Shown: positions 1 to 9,263 of the stretch, one piece after another
Layout: the number at the start of each line of letters is the position of its first letter
How positions within the stretch are numbered: the stretch's first letter is position 1
NCBI RefSeq assembly: GCF_002407065.1
Contig: NZ_CP023564.1
Location: 1,922,001 to 1,986,000 of the forward strand
Length of the DNA stretch: 64,000 nucleotides
Source of the DNA: Brachybacterium ginsengisoli
GTDB lineage: Bacteria > Actinomycetota > Actinomycetes > Actinomycetales > Dermabacteraceae
Direction of reading: 5' to 3'
Program-made: the position numbers and the translations under genes
Notes under the pieces: model-generated
What the model was told of the DNA's origin: nothing
Seen by the model: only the letters and a program-made list of their open reading frames with translations
Databases searched by the model: none

Positions 1-333
1 AGCCTGGTCCAGATGCTGCGGGACTTCTCCTTCGCCCCGGTGGCCTACGGGCTGTCGTTCCTGGCGGCCGTCACCTACATCGCCGTGACCGTCGCACTGG
101 TGCGGTGGGGGCGGCGCTCGACGATCGCCCGGGTGCTGTGCATGATCGAGCTGGCCGGCGTGCTGATCGTCGGCACGCTGACCCTGCTGGATCCCGCCCT
201 GTTCCCCGATGCGACGGTGTGGGGCCACTTCGGCCAGGACTACGGCTTCGTCCCGCTGCTGCTGCCCGTGGTCGCGCTGCTCTACATGCTTCGCGGCAGG
301 GCACAGGGCGTCCAGCCGGGACGCACGGCCTGA
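1..333 (+). CDS. Small integral membrane protein, 5' end probably outside window
   Basis: The frame is open from base 1, so the true start may lie upstream; the first ATG inside the window is at 13 and gives 106 residues. There are three or four hydrophobic segments (about residues 9-29, 38-60 and 75-93 from that ATG), a short cytoplasmic arginine patch (WGRRS) and a conserved-looking FPDATVW motif before the last segment. Small membrane proteins of this kind are common in actinobacteria, but I know no function for them. It lies 33 bases before pyrD, which has its own promoter, so co-function should not be assumed. Confidence 0.6.
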   Translation, partial: SLVQMLRDFSFAPVAYGLSFLAAVTYIAVTVALVRWGRRSTIARVLCMIELAGVLIVGTLTLLDPALFPDATVWGHFGQDYGFVPLLLPVVALLYMLRGRAQGVQPGRTA

Positions 334-354
334 GGCGAGCCCCGCCGACCGCGT

Positions 355-360
355 ACCGTA
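355..360 (+). promoter_or_regulatory. -10 element of pyrD (leaderless type)
   Basis: TACCGT fits TANNNT and is followed by six bases and then GTG at 367. The expected transcription start coincides with that GTG, and no Shine-Dalgarno is visible. Confidence 0.45.
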
Positions 361-366
361 GTGCCC

Positions 367-1482
367 GTGACCCCTGACGTGACCTCCGACGACATTCCGC
401 GCCGCGGCCCGTACGGCCTCCTCTTCCGGCACGTTCTCAGCCGCCTGGATCCCGAGCGGGCGCACCGGCTGACGGTGCGGGCGCTGCAGGTCGCTCACTC
501 CGTGCCCTGCGGCCCGACGCTGCTGCGCACCGCCTTCGGCATCCCCGACCCGATGCGCGATGGTCGCCCCGCCCGGACCGTGCTCGGCGTCGAGCACCGC
601 AGCCCGCTGGGCCTGGCCGCAGGGTTCGACAAGGACGGCGAGGTGCCTCTCGCGCTGCTGGACCTCGGCTTCGGCCACGTCGAGGTGGGCACGGTGACGG
701 CGAAGGCCCAGCCGGGCAATCCGCGGCCGCGCTCCTTCCGGCTGGTCGCCGATCGCTCGCTGATCAACCGCATGGGCTTCAACAACCACGGGGCCCAGGC
801 CCTCGCCAAGCGGCTCGCCCGAGCTCGCCGCACCGAGCGGGGCCAGCGCGCGGTGATCGGGGTCAACATCGGCAAGTCCAAGGTCACCGCTCTCGAGGAC
901 GCCGCAGAGGACTACCGCTTCTCGGCCCGGCTGCTCGCCCCCTACGCGGACTACCTCGCCATCAACGTCTCCAGCCCCAACACCCCCGGCCTCCGGGATC
1001 TGCAGAGCGTGGAGATGCTGCGCCCGATCCTCGAGGCCGTGGTGCAGGAGGCGGAGCGCACCCGTACCCGCCTGCGCCGCGAGGTGCCGGTGCTGGTGAA
1101 GATCGCCCCCGACCTGCACGACGAGGACGTCGAGGCGGTGGCGCGCCTGGCCGCCGAGGTGGGTCTGGCCGGTGTGATCGCGACGAACACCACCATCGCG
1201 CGTCCCGAGTCGCTGCGGACCGACCGGGCCCGCATCGAGCGGATCGGCGCGGGCGGGCTCTCCGGGCCCGTGCTCGACGTCCGCTCGCGGGAGGTGCTGC
1301 ACCTGCTGCGCGCCGTCCTCCCCGAGGACGCCGTGATCATCAGCTGCGGCGGAGTGAGCTCCGCCGAGGACGTGCAGGAACGTCTCGAGGCCGGGGCGGA
1401 CCTGGTCCAGGGATACACCGCGATGATCTACGAGGGCCCGTCCTGGCCCGGCACGATCGCGCGGGAGCTGCTCGCGGACTGA
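367..1482 (+). CDS. pyrD: Quinone-dependent dihydroorotate dehydrogenase (class 2)
   Basis: Oxidises dihydroorotate to orotate in pyrimidine synthesis, passing electrons through FMN to membrane quinone. Visible motifs include the AAGFDKDGE segment, NRMGFNN, and NVSSPNTPGLR carrying the class 2 catalytic serine. The FMN-phosphate loop appears as SCGGVSSAEDV and QGYTAMIYEGP near the C-terminus. An N-terminal extension of about 40 residues (LFRHVLSRLDPERAHRLT) is the membrane-associating helix region typical of class 2 enzymes. Length is 371 residues from GTG 367. GTG 361 is an alternative giving two more residues, but only 367 has the leaderless spacing to a -10 element. Identification is secure; the start is not. 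Confidence 0.95.
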   Translation: MTPDVTSDDIPRRGPYGLLFRHVLSRLDPERAHRLTVRALQVAHSVPCGPTLLRTAFGIPDPMRDGRPARTVLGVEHRSPLGLAAGFDKDGEVPLALLDLGFGHVEVGTVTAKAQPGNPRPRSFRLVADRSLINRMGFNNHGAQALAKRLARARRTERGQRAVIGVNIGKSKVTALEDAAEDYRFSARLLAPYADYLAINVSSPNTPGLRDLQSVEMLRPILEAVVQEAERTRTRLRREVPVLVKIAPDLHDEDVEAVARLAAEVGLAGVIATNTTIARPESLRTDRARIERIGAGGLSGPVLDVRSREVLHLLRAVLPEDAVIISCGGVSSAEDVQERLEAGADLVQGYTAMIYEGPSWPGTIARELLAD

Positions 1483-1576
1483 CCGCGGTCCGACGTCGGG
1501 CCGGTTCCGGACCGGATCCGGACCTCCCGCCGCACCCGGCCGGACCTCGACGGCGCGACCCGTCACCGTTCCGGCC

Positions 1577-1582
1577 TACCCT
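1577..1582 (+). promoter_or_regulatory. -10 element of rarA (leaderless type)
   Basis: TACCCT, then GGAGGG (six bases), then ATG 1589. GGAGGG touches the ATG directly, too close to act as a Shine-Dalgarno, so initiation on the mRNA 5' end is more likely. Confidence 0.5.
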
Positions 1583-1588
1583 GGAGGG

Positions 1589-2992
1589 ATGGACGAGGAC
1601 CTCTTCTCCCTCAGCGGGGACGCGCCGGCACCGCGCACCCTCTCGGATCGCAACCGGGATCACCGCGCCCCGCTCGCGGTGCGGATGCGGCCGCGCTCCC
1701 TCGACGAGGTCGTGGGCCAGCACGCCGCCCTGGAGCAGGGCAGCCCGCTGCGCCGACTGGTCTCCTCCGACGACACCCGCACCGCCCCCGCCTCGGTGAT
1801 CCTGTGGGGGCCTCCCGGCACCGGGAAGACCACTCTCGCCTACGTCGTCGCGCAGTCCGGCGACCGTGAGTTCGTCGAGGTCTCGGCCGTGCTGGCGGGG
1901 GTCAAGGACATCCGCGAGGTCGTCGACCAGGCCCGTTCGCGGCTGCGGACCGTCGGCCGCGAGACCGTCCTCTTCGTCGACGAGGTGCACCGCTTCTCGA
2001 AGTCCCAGCAGGACGCCCTGCTGCCGAGCGTCGAGAACCGCTGGGTCACGCTGATCGCCGCCACCACGGAGAACCCCTACTTCTCGGTGATCTCCCCGCT
2101 GCTGTCGCGATCGATCGTGCTGACCCTCGAGTCGCTGGAGCGGGAGGACCTCGACCACCTCGTGGATCGGGCGCTGAAGGACGAGCGCGGCCTCGCCGGG
2201 TCCGTCACCCTCACCGACGACGCACGGGAGGCGCTGCTGCGGCTCGGCGGCGGGGACGCGCGCAAGATCCTCACCTCGCTCGAGGCCGCCGCCGCGGCGG
2301 CGCTGATGAAGGAGTCCGCGGAGATCGACGCGGCCACGCTCTCCCAGGCCGTCAACCGCGCCGCGGTGCGCTACGACCGCGCCGGTGATCAGCACTATGA
2401 CGTCACCAGCGCCTTCATCAAGTCGATGCGTGGCAGCGATGTCGACGCCGCCCTGCACTACCTGGCCCGGATGATCGAGGCGGGGGAGGACCCGCGCTTC
2501 ATCGCGCGGCGGGTGGTGATCGCGGCCGGCGAGGAGGTCGGCATGGCCGACCCCTCCGCGCTCCAGGTCGCGGTCGCGGCGATGCAGGCCGTGCAGATGC
2601 TCGGCATGCCGGAGGGTCGCATCCCGCTCGCGCAGGCCGTGGTGCACATCGCCACCGCCCCGAAGTCCAACGCCTCCTACACGGCGCTGGACGCGGCGAT
2701 CGCCGACGTCCGGGCGGGGCGGGGCCAGGGCGTGCCCGCCCATCTCCGCGATGCTCACTACTCGGGGGCGAAGAAGCTCGGCCACGGCACCGAGTACCTC
2801 TACGCGCACGATGCGCCGCACGGCGTGGTCGCCCAGCAGTACGCGCCCGATGATCTGGTGGGCGTGGACTACTACCGGCCCACCGGGCACGGCCATGAGG
2901 AGCGCACGGGCAGACGGGTCGAGGCGCTGCGGCGGATCCTGCGGCCGGGCCGCGGCGCAGGGGGCACGGGCGACGGCGGTGCCGGGCGCTGA
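1589..2992 (+). CDS. rarA: Replication-associated recombination AAA+ ATPase RarA/MgsA
   Basis: A clamp-loader-like AAA+ ATPase acting at stalled replication forks. Walker A is GPPGTGKTT (about residues 74-82) and Walker B is [16 protein letters not shown], the RarA-specific form. It is followed by the sensor region [12 protein letters not shown] with SPLLSR, then the lid and the C-terminal tetramerisation domain ([15 protein letters not shown], and later [11 protein letters not shown]). The 467-residue length is normal for the family. It stands alone, between pyrD and rpsD, with its own promoter. The last 20 residues are a Gly/Arg-rich tail. Confidence 0.95.
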   Translation: MDEDLFSLSGDAPAPRTLSDRNRDHRAPLAVRMRPRSLDEVVGQHAALEQGSPLRRLVSSDDTRTAPASVILWGPPGTGKTTLAYVVAQSGDREFVEVSAVLAGVKDIREVVDQARSRLRTVGRETVLFVDEVHRFSKSQQDALLPSVENRWVTLIAATTENPYFSVISPLLSRSIVLTLESLEREDLDHLVDRALKDERGLAGSVTLTDDAREALLRLGGGDARKILTSLEAAAAAALMKESAEIDAATLSQAVNRAAVRYDRAGDQHYDVTSAFIKSMRGSDVDAALHYLARMIEAGEDPRFIARRVVIAAGEEVGMADPSALQVAVAAMQAVQMLGMPEGRIPLAQAVVHIATAPKSNASYTALDAAIADVRAGRGQGVPAHLRDAHYSGAKKLGHGTEYLYAHDAPHGVVAQQYAPDDLVGVDYYRPTGHGHEERTGRRVEALRRILRPGRGAGGTGDGGAGR

Positions 2993-3060
2993 GGCGCCCG
3001 CATCGACCTCCCGCGTGAGCGACCCCACAGGAGGTTCCGTGTGACCAGCGCCGTCGGTCG

Positions 3061-3089
3061 TGGACCGCGCGGGTCGGCTGCGGTAAAGT
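3061..3089 (+). promoter_or_regulatory. Promoter of rpsD
   Basis: -35-like TGGACC (3061-3066), 17-base spacer, -10 TAAAGT (3084-3089). Predicted start near 3096 gives a leader of about 55 bases. Confidence 0.55.
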
Positions 3090-3096
3090 GAGCGGC

Positions 3097-3150
3097 TGAA
3101 TCCGCGGCTGCAAGACTGGATTCACCACACGCGAACAAGAGGTATACCTC
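3097..3150 (+). promoter_or_regulatory. Structured 5' leader of rpsD with palindromic Shine-Dalgarno
   Basis: TGAATCC (3097-3103) pairs with GGATTCA (3118-3124) across a 14-base loop. Directly before the GTG start lies the perfect 12-base palindrome GAGGTATACCTC (3139-3150), which contains the Shine-Dalgarno. S4 represses its own mRNA through a leader in some bacteria. A similar role here is inference only. Confidence 0.35.
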
Positions 3151-3777
3151 GTGACCAACGTCACCCGTGCGCGCCGCCAGGCGCGTCTCTCCCGAGCCCT
3201 CGGGCTCCCGCTGACCCCGAAGTCCGTCAAGTACTTCGAGAAGCGCCCCTACCCCCCGGGCGAGCACGGCCGCGCCCGTCGCCGCACCGAGTCCGACTAC
3301 GCCGTGCGTCTCAAGGAGAAGCAGCGTCTTCGTGCCCAGTACGGCCTGCGCGAGAAGCAGATGCACCGCGCCTACCTGGACGCCAAGAAGGAGCCGGGTC
3401 TGACCGGTGAGAGCATGGTCGAGCTGCTGGAGATGCGCCTGGATGCGCTCGTCCTCCGCTCCGGCTTCGCCCGCACCACCCTGCAGGCTCGTCAGGCCGT
3501 CGTGCACCGTCACGTCCTGGTCGACGGCAAGCTGGTGGACCGTCCCTCCTTCCGCGTGAAGCCGGGTCAGACCATCCAGATCAAGCCCAAGTCGCAGGCG
3601 ATGGAGCCCTTCCAGATCGCCGCCGAGGGTGGCAACTCGGACGTCCTCGCGGCCGTCCCCTCGTACCTCTCGGTCGAGCTCTCCGAGCTGAAGGCCCAGC
3701 TCGTCGCTCGCCCGAAGCGCGCTGAGGTCCCCGTGACCGTCGACGTCCAGATGGTCGTCGAGTACTACGCGCGCTGA
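3151..3777 (+). CDS. rpsD: 30S ribosomal protein S4, zinc-free (C-minus) form
   Basis: Primary 16S rRNA-binding protein that starts assembly of the small-subunit body. The N-terminal domain has no cysteines, so it is the C-minus form without the zinc site. The EKRPYPPGEHG segment is diagnostic. The S4 RNA-binding domain follows (about residues 93-155: LEMRLDALVLRSGFA, QAVVHRHVLVDGKLV), and the protein ends with VEYYAR. Length is 208 residues. It has its own promoter and terminator and sits before alaS instead of in the S13-S11-rpoA operon, an arrangement I associate with Micrococcales. The GTG start has AAGAGG upstream. Confidence 0.97.
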   Translation: MTNVTRARRQARLSRALGLPLTPKSVKYFEKRPYPPGEHGRARRRTESDYAVRLKEKQRLRAQYGLREKQMHRAYLDAKKEPGLTGESMVELLEMRLDALVLRSGFARTTLQARQAVVHRHVLVDGKLVDRPSFRVKPGQTIQIKPKSQAMEPFQIAAEGGNSDVLAAVPSYLSVELSELKAQLVARPKRAEVPVTVDVQMVVEYYAR

Positions 3778-3798
3778 CCTCGTAGAAACGCGGCGCTG

Positions 3799-3840
3799 AA
3801 GGCCCCGGCGGGTGTACTCCGGTACCCTGACCGGGGCCTT
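3799..3840 (+). terminator. Hairpin terminator after rpsD
   Basis: AAGGCCCCGG (3799-3808) pairs perfectly with CCGGGGCCTT (3831-3840) over a 22-base loop, 21 bases after the stop codon. The loop contains TACCCT (3823-3828), a possible but weakly supported -10 for alaS. Confidence 0.6.
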
Positions 3841-3933
3841 CGTGTCCGCACTGACGGCTCCCCAGATCCCCGTCCCTCTCGCACTCCGCCGCTGCCGCCC
3901 CTGAGGGCAGCCCCAGGAAGGACACCTCTCCCC

Positions 3934-6642
3934 ATGCGCACCTCCGAGATCCATCGCCGCTGGCTCGACTTCTTCGCGAAGAAGGACCACGAGATCGTGC
4001 CCAGCGCCTCGCTGGTGTCCTCCGATCCCTCGATCCTGTTCACGATCGCCGGGATGGTGCCCTTCATCCCGTACATCGTCGGCACCGAGGCGGCCCCGTA
4101 CCCGCGGGCGGCGAGCGTGCAGAAGTGCATCCGCACCAACGACATCGAGAACGTCGGCCGCACCACGCGCCACGGCACCTTCTTCCAGATGGCCGGGAAC
4201 TTCTCCTTCGGGGACTACTTCAAGACCGGTGCGATCGACTACTCCTGGGAGTTCCTCACCACCTCGCAGGACGAGGGGGGCCTGGGCTTCGAGCCGGATC
4301 GCCTCTGGTTCACCGTGTGGGAGGAGGACGAGGAGTCCTACCGCCACGTCATCGACGTCATCGGTCTGGACCCCCTGCACGTGGTTCGCCTGCCCCGCGA
4401 GGAGATCTTCTGGGACACCGGCCAGCCCGGCCCGGCGGGCCCCTGCGGCGAGTGGCACTACGACCGCGGCCCGGAGCACGGCCCCGATGCCGTGACCGGA
4501 ACCGTCCCCGAGTGGCCCGGGGACGAGAAGGGCGAGGACCGCTACATCGAGATCTGGAACCTGGTCTTCGACCAGTACCTGCGCGGTGAGGGCTCGGGCA
4601 AGGACTACCCGCTGCTCGGCGAGCTCGACCAGAAGTCGATCGACACCGGCCTCGGGGTGGAGCGCGTCGCGTACCTGCTCCAGGGCAAGCAGAACATGTA
4701 CGAGATCGATCAGATCTTCCCGGTCATCGAGAAGGCCCAGGAGCTCACCGGGCGCGTCTACGGCGCCGACGGCGAGGACGACGTCCACCTGCGCATCATC
4801 GGCGACCATGTGCGCAGCGCGCTCATGCTGGTCTCCGACGGGGTGCGCCCCGGCAACGAGGGCCGCGGCTACGTGCTGCGGCGGCTGATCCGCCGCGCCG
4901 TGCGGTCGATGCGCCTGCTGGGCTACACCGAGCGCTCCATGCCCGAGCTGCTGCCGGTCTCGATGTCGCTCATGGCCGAGTCCTACCCCGAGCTGGAGAC
5001 GGACTTCGCGCGCATCAGCGACGTGGTCCTCTCCGAGGAGGACGCCTTCCGTCGCACCCTCGAGACCGGCACCACCATCTTCGACGGCTTCGTCGGCGCC
5101 GTGAAGAAGGAGGGCGGCCGCGTGCTGCCCGGCCAGGACGCCTTCCGCCTCCACGACACCTACGGCTTCCCGATCGACCTCACCATGGAGATGGCGGGCG
5201 AGGTCGGGCTCCAGGTGGACGCCGACGCGTTCCGCACCGCCATGCAGGAGCAGCGCGAGCGAGCCCGGGCGGATGCCGCCTCGAAGAAGGCCGGCCACAC
5301 CGACACCGCGATCTACAACCGACTGCTCAGCCAGCGCGGCGGCGAGGTCCCCTTCCTCGGCTACACCGAGGACACCGTCGCCACCACCGTCGAGTCGGTG
5401 CTGGTGGACGGGAAGCTGGTCGACTCCGTCCAGGCCCCGGCGCAGGTGGAGGTCGTCCTCGCCTCGACCCCGTTCTACGCGGAGTCCGGCGGCCAGCTCG
5501 CCGACCAGGGCCAGATCTCGCTCACCGGCGGCGGCCTGCTCGAGGTCGACGACGTCCAGAAGCCCGTGCGCGGGCTGATCGTGCACCGCGGCCGGCTCGT
5601 CGAGGGCGAGCTCGCCCAGGGCGCGTCCGCCATCGCGTCGATCGACACGGCGCGCCGCGGCGCGATCGCGCGCGCCCACACCGCGACGCACATGGTCCAC
5701 GAGTCGCTGCGCGAGGAGCTCGGCGAGGGCGCCACCCAGGCGGGCTCGGAGAACTCGCCCGGTCGGATGCGCTTCGACTTCCGCTACGGCCAGGCGATCC
5801 CGAAGTCGGTCCTCGAGCAGATCGAGGGCCGGGTGAACACCCTCCTGCAGGACGAGCTGACCGTCACCGACCAGCAGATGTCGCTCGACGAGGCGAAGGC
5901 GCTCGGCGCCCAGGCCCTGTTCGGCGAGAAGTACGGCGAGGTCGTCCGTGTGGTCTCGATCGGCGGGGACTGGTCGCGCGAGCTGTGCGGCGGCACCCAT
6001 GTGGCCAGCACCGGTGCGATCGGCACCGTGCAGCTGATGGGCGAGGCGTCCATCGGCAGCGGGGTGCGTCGCGTGGACGCGCTGGTGGGCCTGTCCGCCT
6101 ACCGGCACCAGGCCACCTCCCACGCCCTGGTCTCCCAGCTGACCGAGATGCTGAAGGTCGGAGCCGCCGAGGAGCTCCCCGAGCGGATCCGATCCCTCAC
6201 CCAGCGCATGAAGGACATGGAGAAGCAGCTCGCCGCCCTGCGCGGCCAGCAGCTCCAGGCCGAGGCCGGCAAGCTCGTGGAGACCGCGGCCGAGGTCTCC
6301 GGGGTGCGCCTGCTCGCGCATGACGCCGGAGAGGGCGTCGCCGCCGGCGACCTGCGCAGCCTCGCCCTCGATCTCCGCACCCGCCTCGGCGAGGACGCGC
6401 CGGTCGCCGTCGCGGTCGCCGGTCACGAGGACGGCCGCGCCGCGCTGGTGATCGCCACCAACGCCGCGGCCCGCGAGAAGGGGCTGTCCGCCGGCTCGCT
6501 CCTGCGCGTCGCAGCGGAGGCGATGGGCGGTCGCGGCGGCGGCAAGCCGGACATGGCGCAGGGCGGCGGCGGCGAGCCCGCATGCATCCCCGCCGCGCTC
6601 ACCGCGGTGCGCGAGGCGATCCAGGCGGCAGTGGCTGCATGA
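3934..6642 (+). CDS. alaS: Alanine--tRNA ligase
   Basis: Charges tRNA-Ala and hydrolyses mischarged Ser/Gly-tRNA-Ala. The class II catalytic core fills the first 450 residues, with motif 2 QKCIRTNDIENVGRT and motif 3 GNEGRGYVLRRLIRRA. The editing domain carries the metal site HTATH and a distal CGGTH, so all four ligands are intact. The C-terminal C-Ala domain ends in the glycine-rich GGRGGGKPDMAQGGG. Length is 902 residues, which is normal. AGGAAGGA precedes the ATG by about 11 bases. The last four bases overlap ruvX (ATGA), so the downstream genes are probably translationally coupled. Confidence 0.98.
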   Translation: MRTSEIHRRWLDFFAKKDHEIVPSASLVSSDPSILFTIAGMVPFIPYIVGTEAAPYPRAASVQKCIRTNDIENVGRTTRHGTFFQMAGNFSFGDYFKTGAIDYSWEFLTTSQDEGGLGFEPDRLWFTVWEEDEESYRHVIDVIGLDPLHVVRLPREEIFWDTGQPGPAGPCGEWHYDRGPEHGPDAVTGTVPEWPGDEKGEDRYIEIWNLVFDQYLRGEGSGKDYPLLGELDQKSIDTGLGVERVAYLLQGKQNMYEIDQIFPVIEKAQELTGRVYGADGEDDVHLRIIGDHVRSALMLVSDGVRPGNEGRGYVLRRLIRRAVRSMRLLGYTERSMPELLPVSMSLMAESYPELETDFARISDVVLSEEDAFRRTLETGTTIFDGFVGAVKKEGGRVLPGQDAFRLHDTYGFPIDLTMEMAGEVGLQVDADAFRTAMQEQRERARADAASKKAGHTDTAIYNRLLSQRGGEVPFLGYTEDTVATTVESVLVDGKLVDSVQAPAQVEVVLASTPFYAESGGQLADQGQISLTGGGLLEVDDVQKPVRGLIVHRGRLVEGELAQGASAIASIDTARRGAIARAHTATHMVHESLREELGEGATQAGSENSPGRMRFDFRYGQAIPKSVLEQIEGRVNTLLQDELTVTDQQMSLDEAKALGAQALFGEKYGEVVRVVSIGGDWSRELCGGTHVASTGAIGTVQLMGEASIGSGVRRVDALVGLSAYRHQATSHALVSQLTEMLKVGAAEELPERIRSLTQRMKDMEKQLAALRGQQLQAEAGKLVETAAEVSGVRLLAHDAGEGVAAGDLRSLALDLRTRLGEDAPVAVAVAGHEDGRAALVIATNAAAREKGLSAGSLLRVAAEAMGGRGGGKPDMAQGGGGEPACIPAALTAVREAIQAAVAA

Positions 6643-7190
6643 CCCTGCACCACGGGGACCCTGCCGAGGGCGATGAGCGCCTTCCCCGGGGCGTCCGGCT
6701 GGGTGTTGACGTGGGCGACGTCCGCGTCGGCCTCGCGCGCAGCGATCTGGACGGGATGATCGCGACCCCGGTCGAGACGCTCGAGCGCGACACGGCCGTG
6801 GCTCGTGTCGTCGCCGAGGCGCGGGAGGCGGAGGCGCGTGTCATCATGGTCGGGCTCCCGCGGTCCCTGAGCGGAGCGGAGGGCCCCGCCGCCCAGAAGG
6901 CGCGGGACTTCTCCGCAGAGCTCGCAGGGGCACTGCGCGAGGACACCCCGACCACCCAGGTCAGGCTCATCGATGAACGACTGACCACCGTCTCCGCGCA
7001 CAAGGCGCTGCACAGCTCCGGCCGCAAGGGTCGCAAGCACCGCCAGGTCGTGGATCAGGTCGCCGCGGTGATGATCCTCCAGCAGGCGCTGGACACCGAG
7101 CGCACCACCGGTGCCCGCGCCGGAGAGCAGGTCGAGGCTCCGCAGACCGGATCCGCGACCGCCCAGGACCCGACCCAGGAGGACGCCTGA
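6639..7190 (+). CDS. ruvX: Putative pre-16S rRNA nuclease / Holliday junction resolvase-like YqgF
   Basis: RNase H-fold protein of the YqgF family. In E. coli it matures the 16S rRNA 5' end; the resolvase name is historical. The first acidic motif is GVDVGDVRVGLA, the central strand is IMVGLPRSLSG, the second is LIDERLTTVSA, and the final acidic residue is in VVDQVAAVMIL. The ATG at 6639 overlaps the alaS stop, and the protein is 183 residues. A C-terminal tail of about 35 polar residues beyond the nuclease fold is typical of actinobacterial versions. It overlaps mltG by one base. Confidence 0.92.
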   Translation: MTLHHGDPAEGDERLPRGVRLGVDVGDVRVGLARSDLDGMIATPVETLERDTAVARVVAEAREAEARVIMVGLPRSLSGAEGPAAQKARDFSAELAGALREDTPTTQVRLIDERLTTVSAHKALHSSGRKGRKHRQVVDQVAAVMILQQALDTERTTGARAGEQVEAPQTGSATAQDPTQEDA

Positions 7191-8347
7191 TGAACGACGA
7201 GGACCTCTCCTTCGACGAGCTCGCGGAGTCGCAGCCCGCCCGACGCGACCACCACGGGCGTCGACGCGCCGGCAAGCCCCGCGGCGGCTTCCTGCGCCGG
7301 ACCCTGCCGTTCCTGCTGGTCCTGCTGGTCGTGGGAGGCATCGCCTTCGGCGGCTTCCAGGGCTATCGATGGATCACCTCGAACGTCAGCGTCGAGAAGG
7401 AGGCCCCCGACTTCGCGGGCCCGGGCCACGGCGAGACCACGGTCCAGGTCTCCGAGGGCGACACCGGGACGGACATCGCGTACTCCTTGGTGAAGCAGGG
7501 AGTCATCAAGACGAGCGGTCCGTTCGTGAGCCTCTTCAGCAACACCCCGGAGGCCTCGAAGATCGAGCCCGGGATCTATGCGGTCAAGCTCGAGATGACC
7601 TCGGTGGACGCCCTGAACGCGCTCCTGGACCCCTCGAACCTCACCGGGCATCGGGTGATCATCCCCGAGGGCAAGCGGCTCAGCGAGGTCTGGAAGATCC
7701 TCTCCGCCGAGACGGACATCCCCGTGAAGGACTTCGAGGCCGCCGCGAAGGACTACACCTCCTACGGGATCCCCGAGAACGCCGCCGGCACCATGGAGGG
7801 GTACCTCTGGCCCGGCCGCTACGACATCTACGAGGACCAGGACGCCGAGGACATCATCGCGATGATGTGGGGCCAGATGGAGGACCAGCTCACCGCGCGC
7901 AAGATCCCCCAGGAGAAGTGGCACGAGACCCTCACCATCGCCTCCCTCGCGGAGATGGAGGTGCGCCGCCCCGAGGACTACGGCAAGGTCGCGCGCACGA
8001 TCCACAACCGGCTCGAGGGGACCGGCGAGGCGAAGGGGAAGCCGATGAAGCTCCAGTTCGACTCCACCGTGCACTACGCGGCCGGCAAGTCGGGCAGCGT
8101 CGCGACGACCGACGAGGAGCGCGCCTCGGACAACCCGTACAACACCTACCGCTTCGAGGGACTGCCGCCGGGCCCCATCGCGGCGCCCGGTGCGGGCGCC
8201 CTCGACGCCGCGGTGGACCCGCCCGAAGGGGACTGGCTCTACTTCGTGAGCGTCAACGGCGACACCGGCGAGACGAAGTTCACCGCCAACTGGTCAGAGC
8301 ACGAGAAGAACGTCAAGGAGTGGCAGGCCTGGGAGGACTCCCACTGA
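7190..8347 (+). CDS. mltG: Endolytic murein transglycosylase MltG (YceG-like)
   Basis: Membrane-bound lytic transglycosylase that cuts nascent glycan strands and is thought to end peptidoglycan polymerisation. The cytoplasmic basic N-terminus is about 36 residues, followed by one membrane segment (about 37-58), a LysM-like part (VQVSEGDTGTDIAYSLVKQG) and the YceG catalytic domain. The catalytic glutamate is E255 in IASLAEMEV; FEGLPPGPIAAPG is the second conserved motif. Length is 385 residues, as usual for actinobacteria. It follows ruvX with a one-base overlap (TGATG) and overlaps aroE in the same way, the standard ruvX-mltG-aroE order. Confidence 0.95.
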   Translation: MNDEDLSFDELAESQPARRDHHGRRRAGKPRGGFLRRTLPFLLVLLVVGGIAFGGFQGYRWITSNVSVEKEAPDFAGPGHGETTVQVSEGDTGTDIAYSLVKQGVIKTSGPFVSLFSNTPEASKIEPGIYAVKLEMTSVDALNALLDPSNLTGHRVIIPEGKRLSEVWKILSAETDIPVKDFEAAAKDYTSYGIPENAAGTMEGYLWPGRYDIYEDQDAEDIIAMMWGQMEDQLTARKIPQEKWHETLTIASLAEMEVRRPEDYGKVARTIHNRLEGTGEAKGKPMKLQFDSTVHYAAGKSGSVATTDEERASDNPYNTYRFEGLPPGPIAAPGAGALDAAVDPPEGDWLYFVSVNGDTGETKFTANWSEHEKNVKEWQAWEDSH

Positions 8348-9255
8348 TGGCACCACGTCGCTTCGCGGTGGTCGGCTCTCCCGTCGGCCATTCCCTCTCT
8401 CCCGTGCTGCACCGCGCCGCCTATGCCGCGCTCGGCGTGGCGGATGCTGAGTACGCGCGGCATGACGTGTCCGCCGGCGCCCTCGGGAGCTTCCTGACCG
8501 ACGGGCCCGGCCGCGAGCTCGCCGGCCTCAGCGTGACCATGCCCTGCAAGCCCGAGGCGTTCGCGCTGGCCGCCGAGGTCGATGACACCTCGCGGATGCT
8601 CGGCATCTCCAACACCCTGCTGCGACGGGAGGACGGGACCTGGCGCGCGGAGAACCACGACGTCCACGGCATCGTCGCGACCCTGCGCGATCACGGAGCG
8701 GAGGCTCCGCGCACCGGCGGGGTGCTCGGATCCGGGGCGACCGCCCTCAGCGCGGTCGCCGCACTGCTCGAGCTCGGCGCCTCGATGATCCTGCTCTCGG
8801 CGCGCTCGGCGGAGAAGCTGGTCCCGCTCGAGGAGCTCGCCGCACGTCAGGGTGCGCGTACCCGGCGCATCCCGTGGGAGGACCAGCACGAGGTGCTCGC
8901 CGCCGATGCGGTCGTGAGCGCCCTCGCGGTCGAAGGAGCACGGTCCGTGGCCGCCCGCTGGGCGAGTCATGCGGAGCTCCCACTGCCCGGCGTGCTGCTC
9001 GACGTCCTCTACGACCCCTGGCCCGCACCGCTGGCCGCCGTGGTCGCGGATGCCGGGGGAGCGGTTGCCGACGGGCTCGAGATGCTCGCCCACCAGGCCG
9101 ACATGCAGCTGCGTTCCATGCTGGGGATCGCAGAGGCCCCGGTGCCGCTGATGCTCGCGGCCGCTCGGCGCGAGCTGGGCCACGCGAACCCGGAGGAGCC
9201 GACGGTCCGAGACGTCGGCGATCGCCCACGTCGGGGACCTTGTTCCTCACGGTAA
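8347..9255 (+). CDS. aroE: Shikimate dehydrogenase family protein
   Basis: Reduces 3-dehydroshikimate to shikimate with NADPH. The substrate site is GHSLSPVLH, with the catalytic pair K68 (SVTMPCK) and D105 (ENHDVHG). The nucleotide-binding glycine motif is GSGATALSAVAAL, and the C-terminal GLEMLAHQA carries the conserved glutamine. The start ATG overlaps the mltG stop by one base. Length is 302 residues. The NADP-phosphate recognition segment (LLSARSAEK) is not the standard NRT form, so cofactor preference cannot be read with certainty. The last 20 residues are outside the fold. Confidence 0.9.
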   Translation: MAPRRFAVVGSPVGHSLSPVLHRAAYAALGVADAEYARHDVSAGALGSFLTDGPGRELAGLSVTMPCKPEAFALAAEVDDTSRMLGISNTLLRREDGTWRAENHDVHGIVATLRDHGAEAPRTGGVLGSGATALSAVAALLELGASMILLSARSAEKLVPLEELAARQGARTRRIPWEDQHEVLAADAVVSALAVEGARSVAARWASHAELPLPGVLLDVLYDPWPAPLAAVVADAGGAVADGLEMLAHQADMQLRSMLGIAEAPVPLMLAAARRELGHANPEEPTVRDVGDRPRRGPCSSR

Positions 9256-9263
9256 AGACCAGG

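Noticed and set aside
3823-3828. TACCCT inside the rpsD terminator loop as alaS promoter
   Set aside because: No matching -35, and the resulting 100-base leader is unsupported; kept only as a remark.
2872-6426. 1184-codon minus-strand open frame across alaS and rpsD
   Set aside because: Antisense shadow of high-GC codon bias; no family motif, no ribosome site, and alaS/rpsD are certain on the plus strand.
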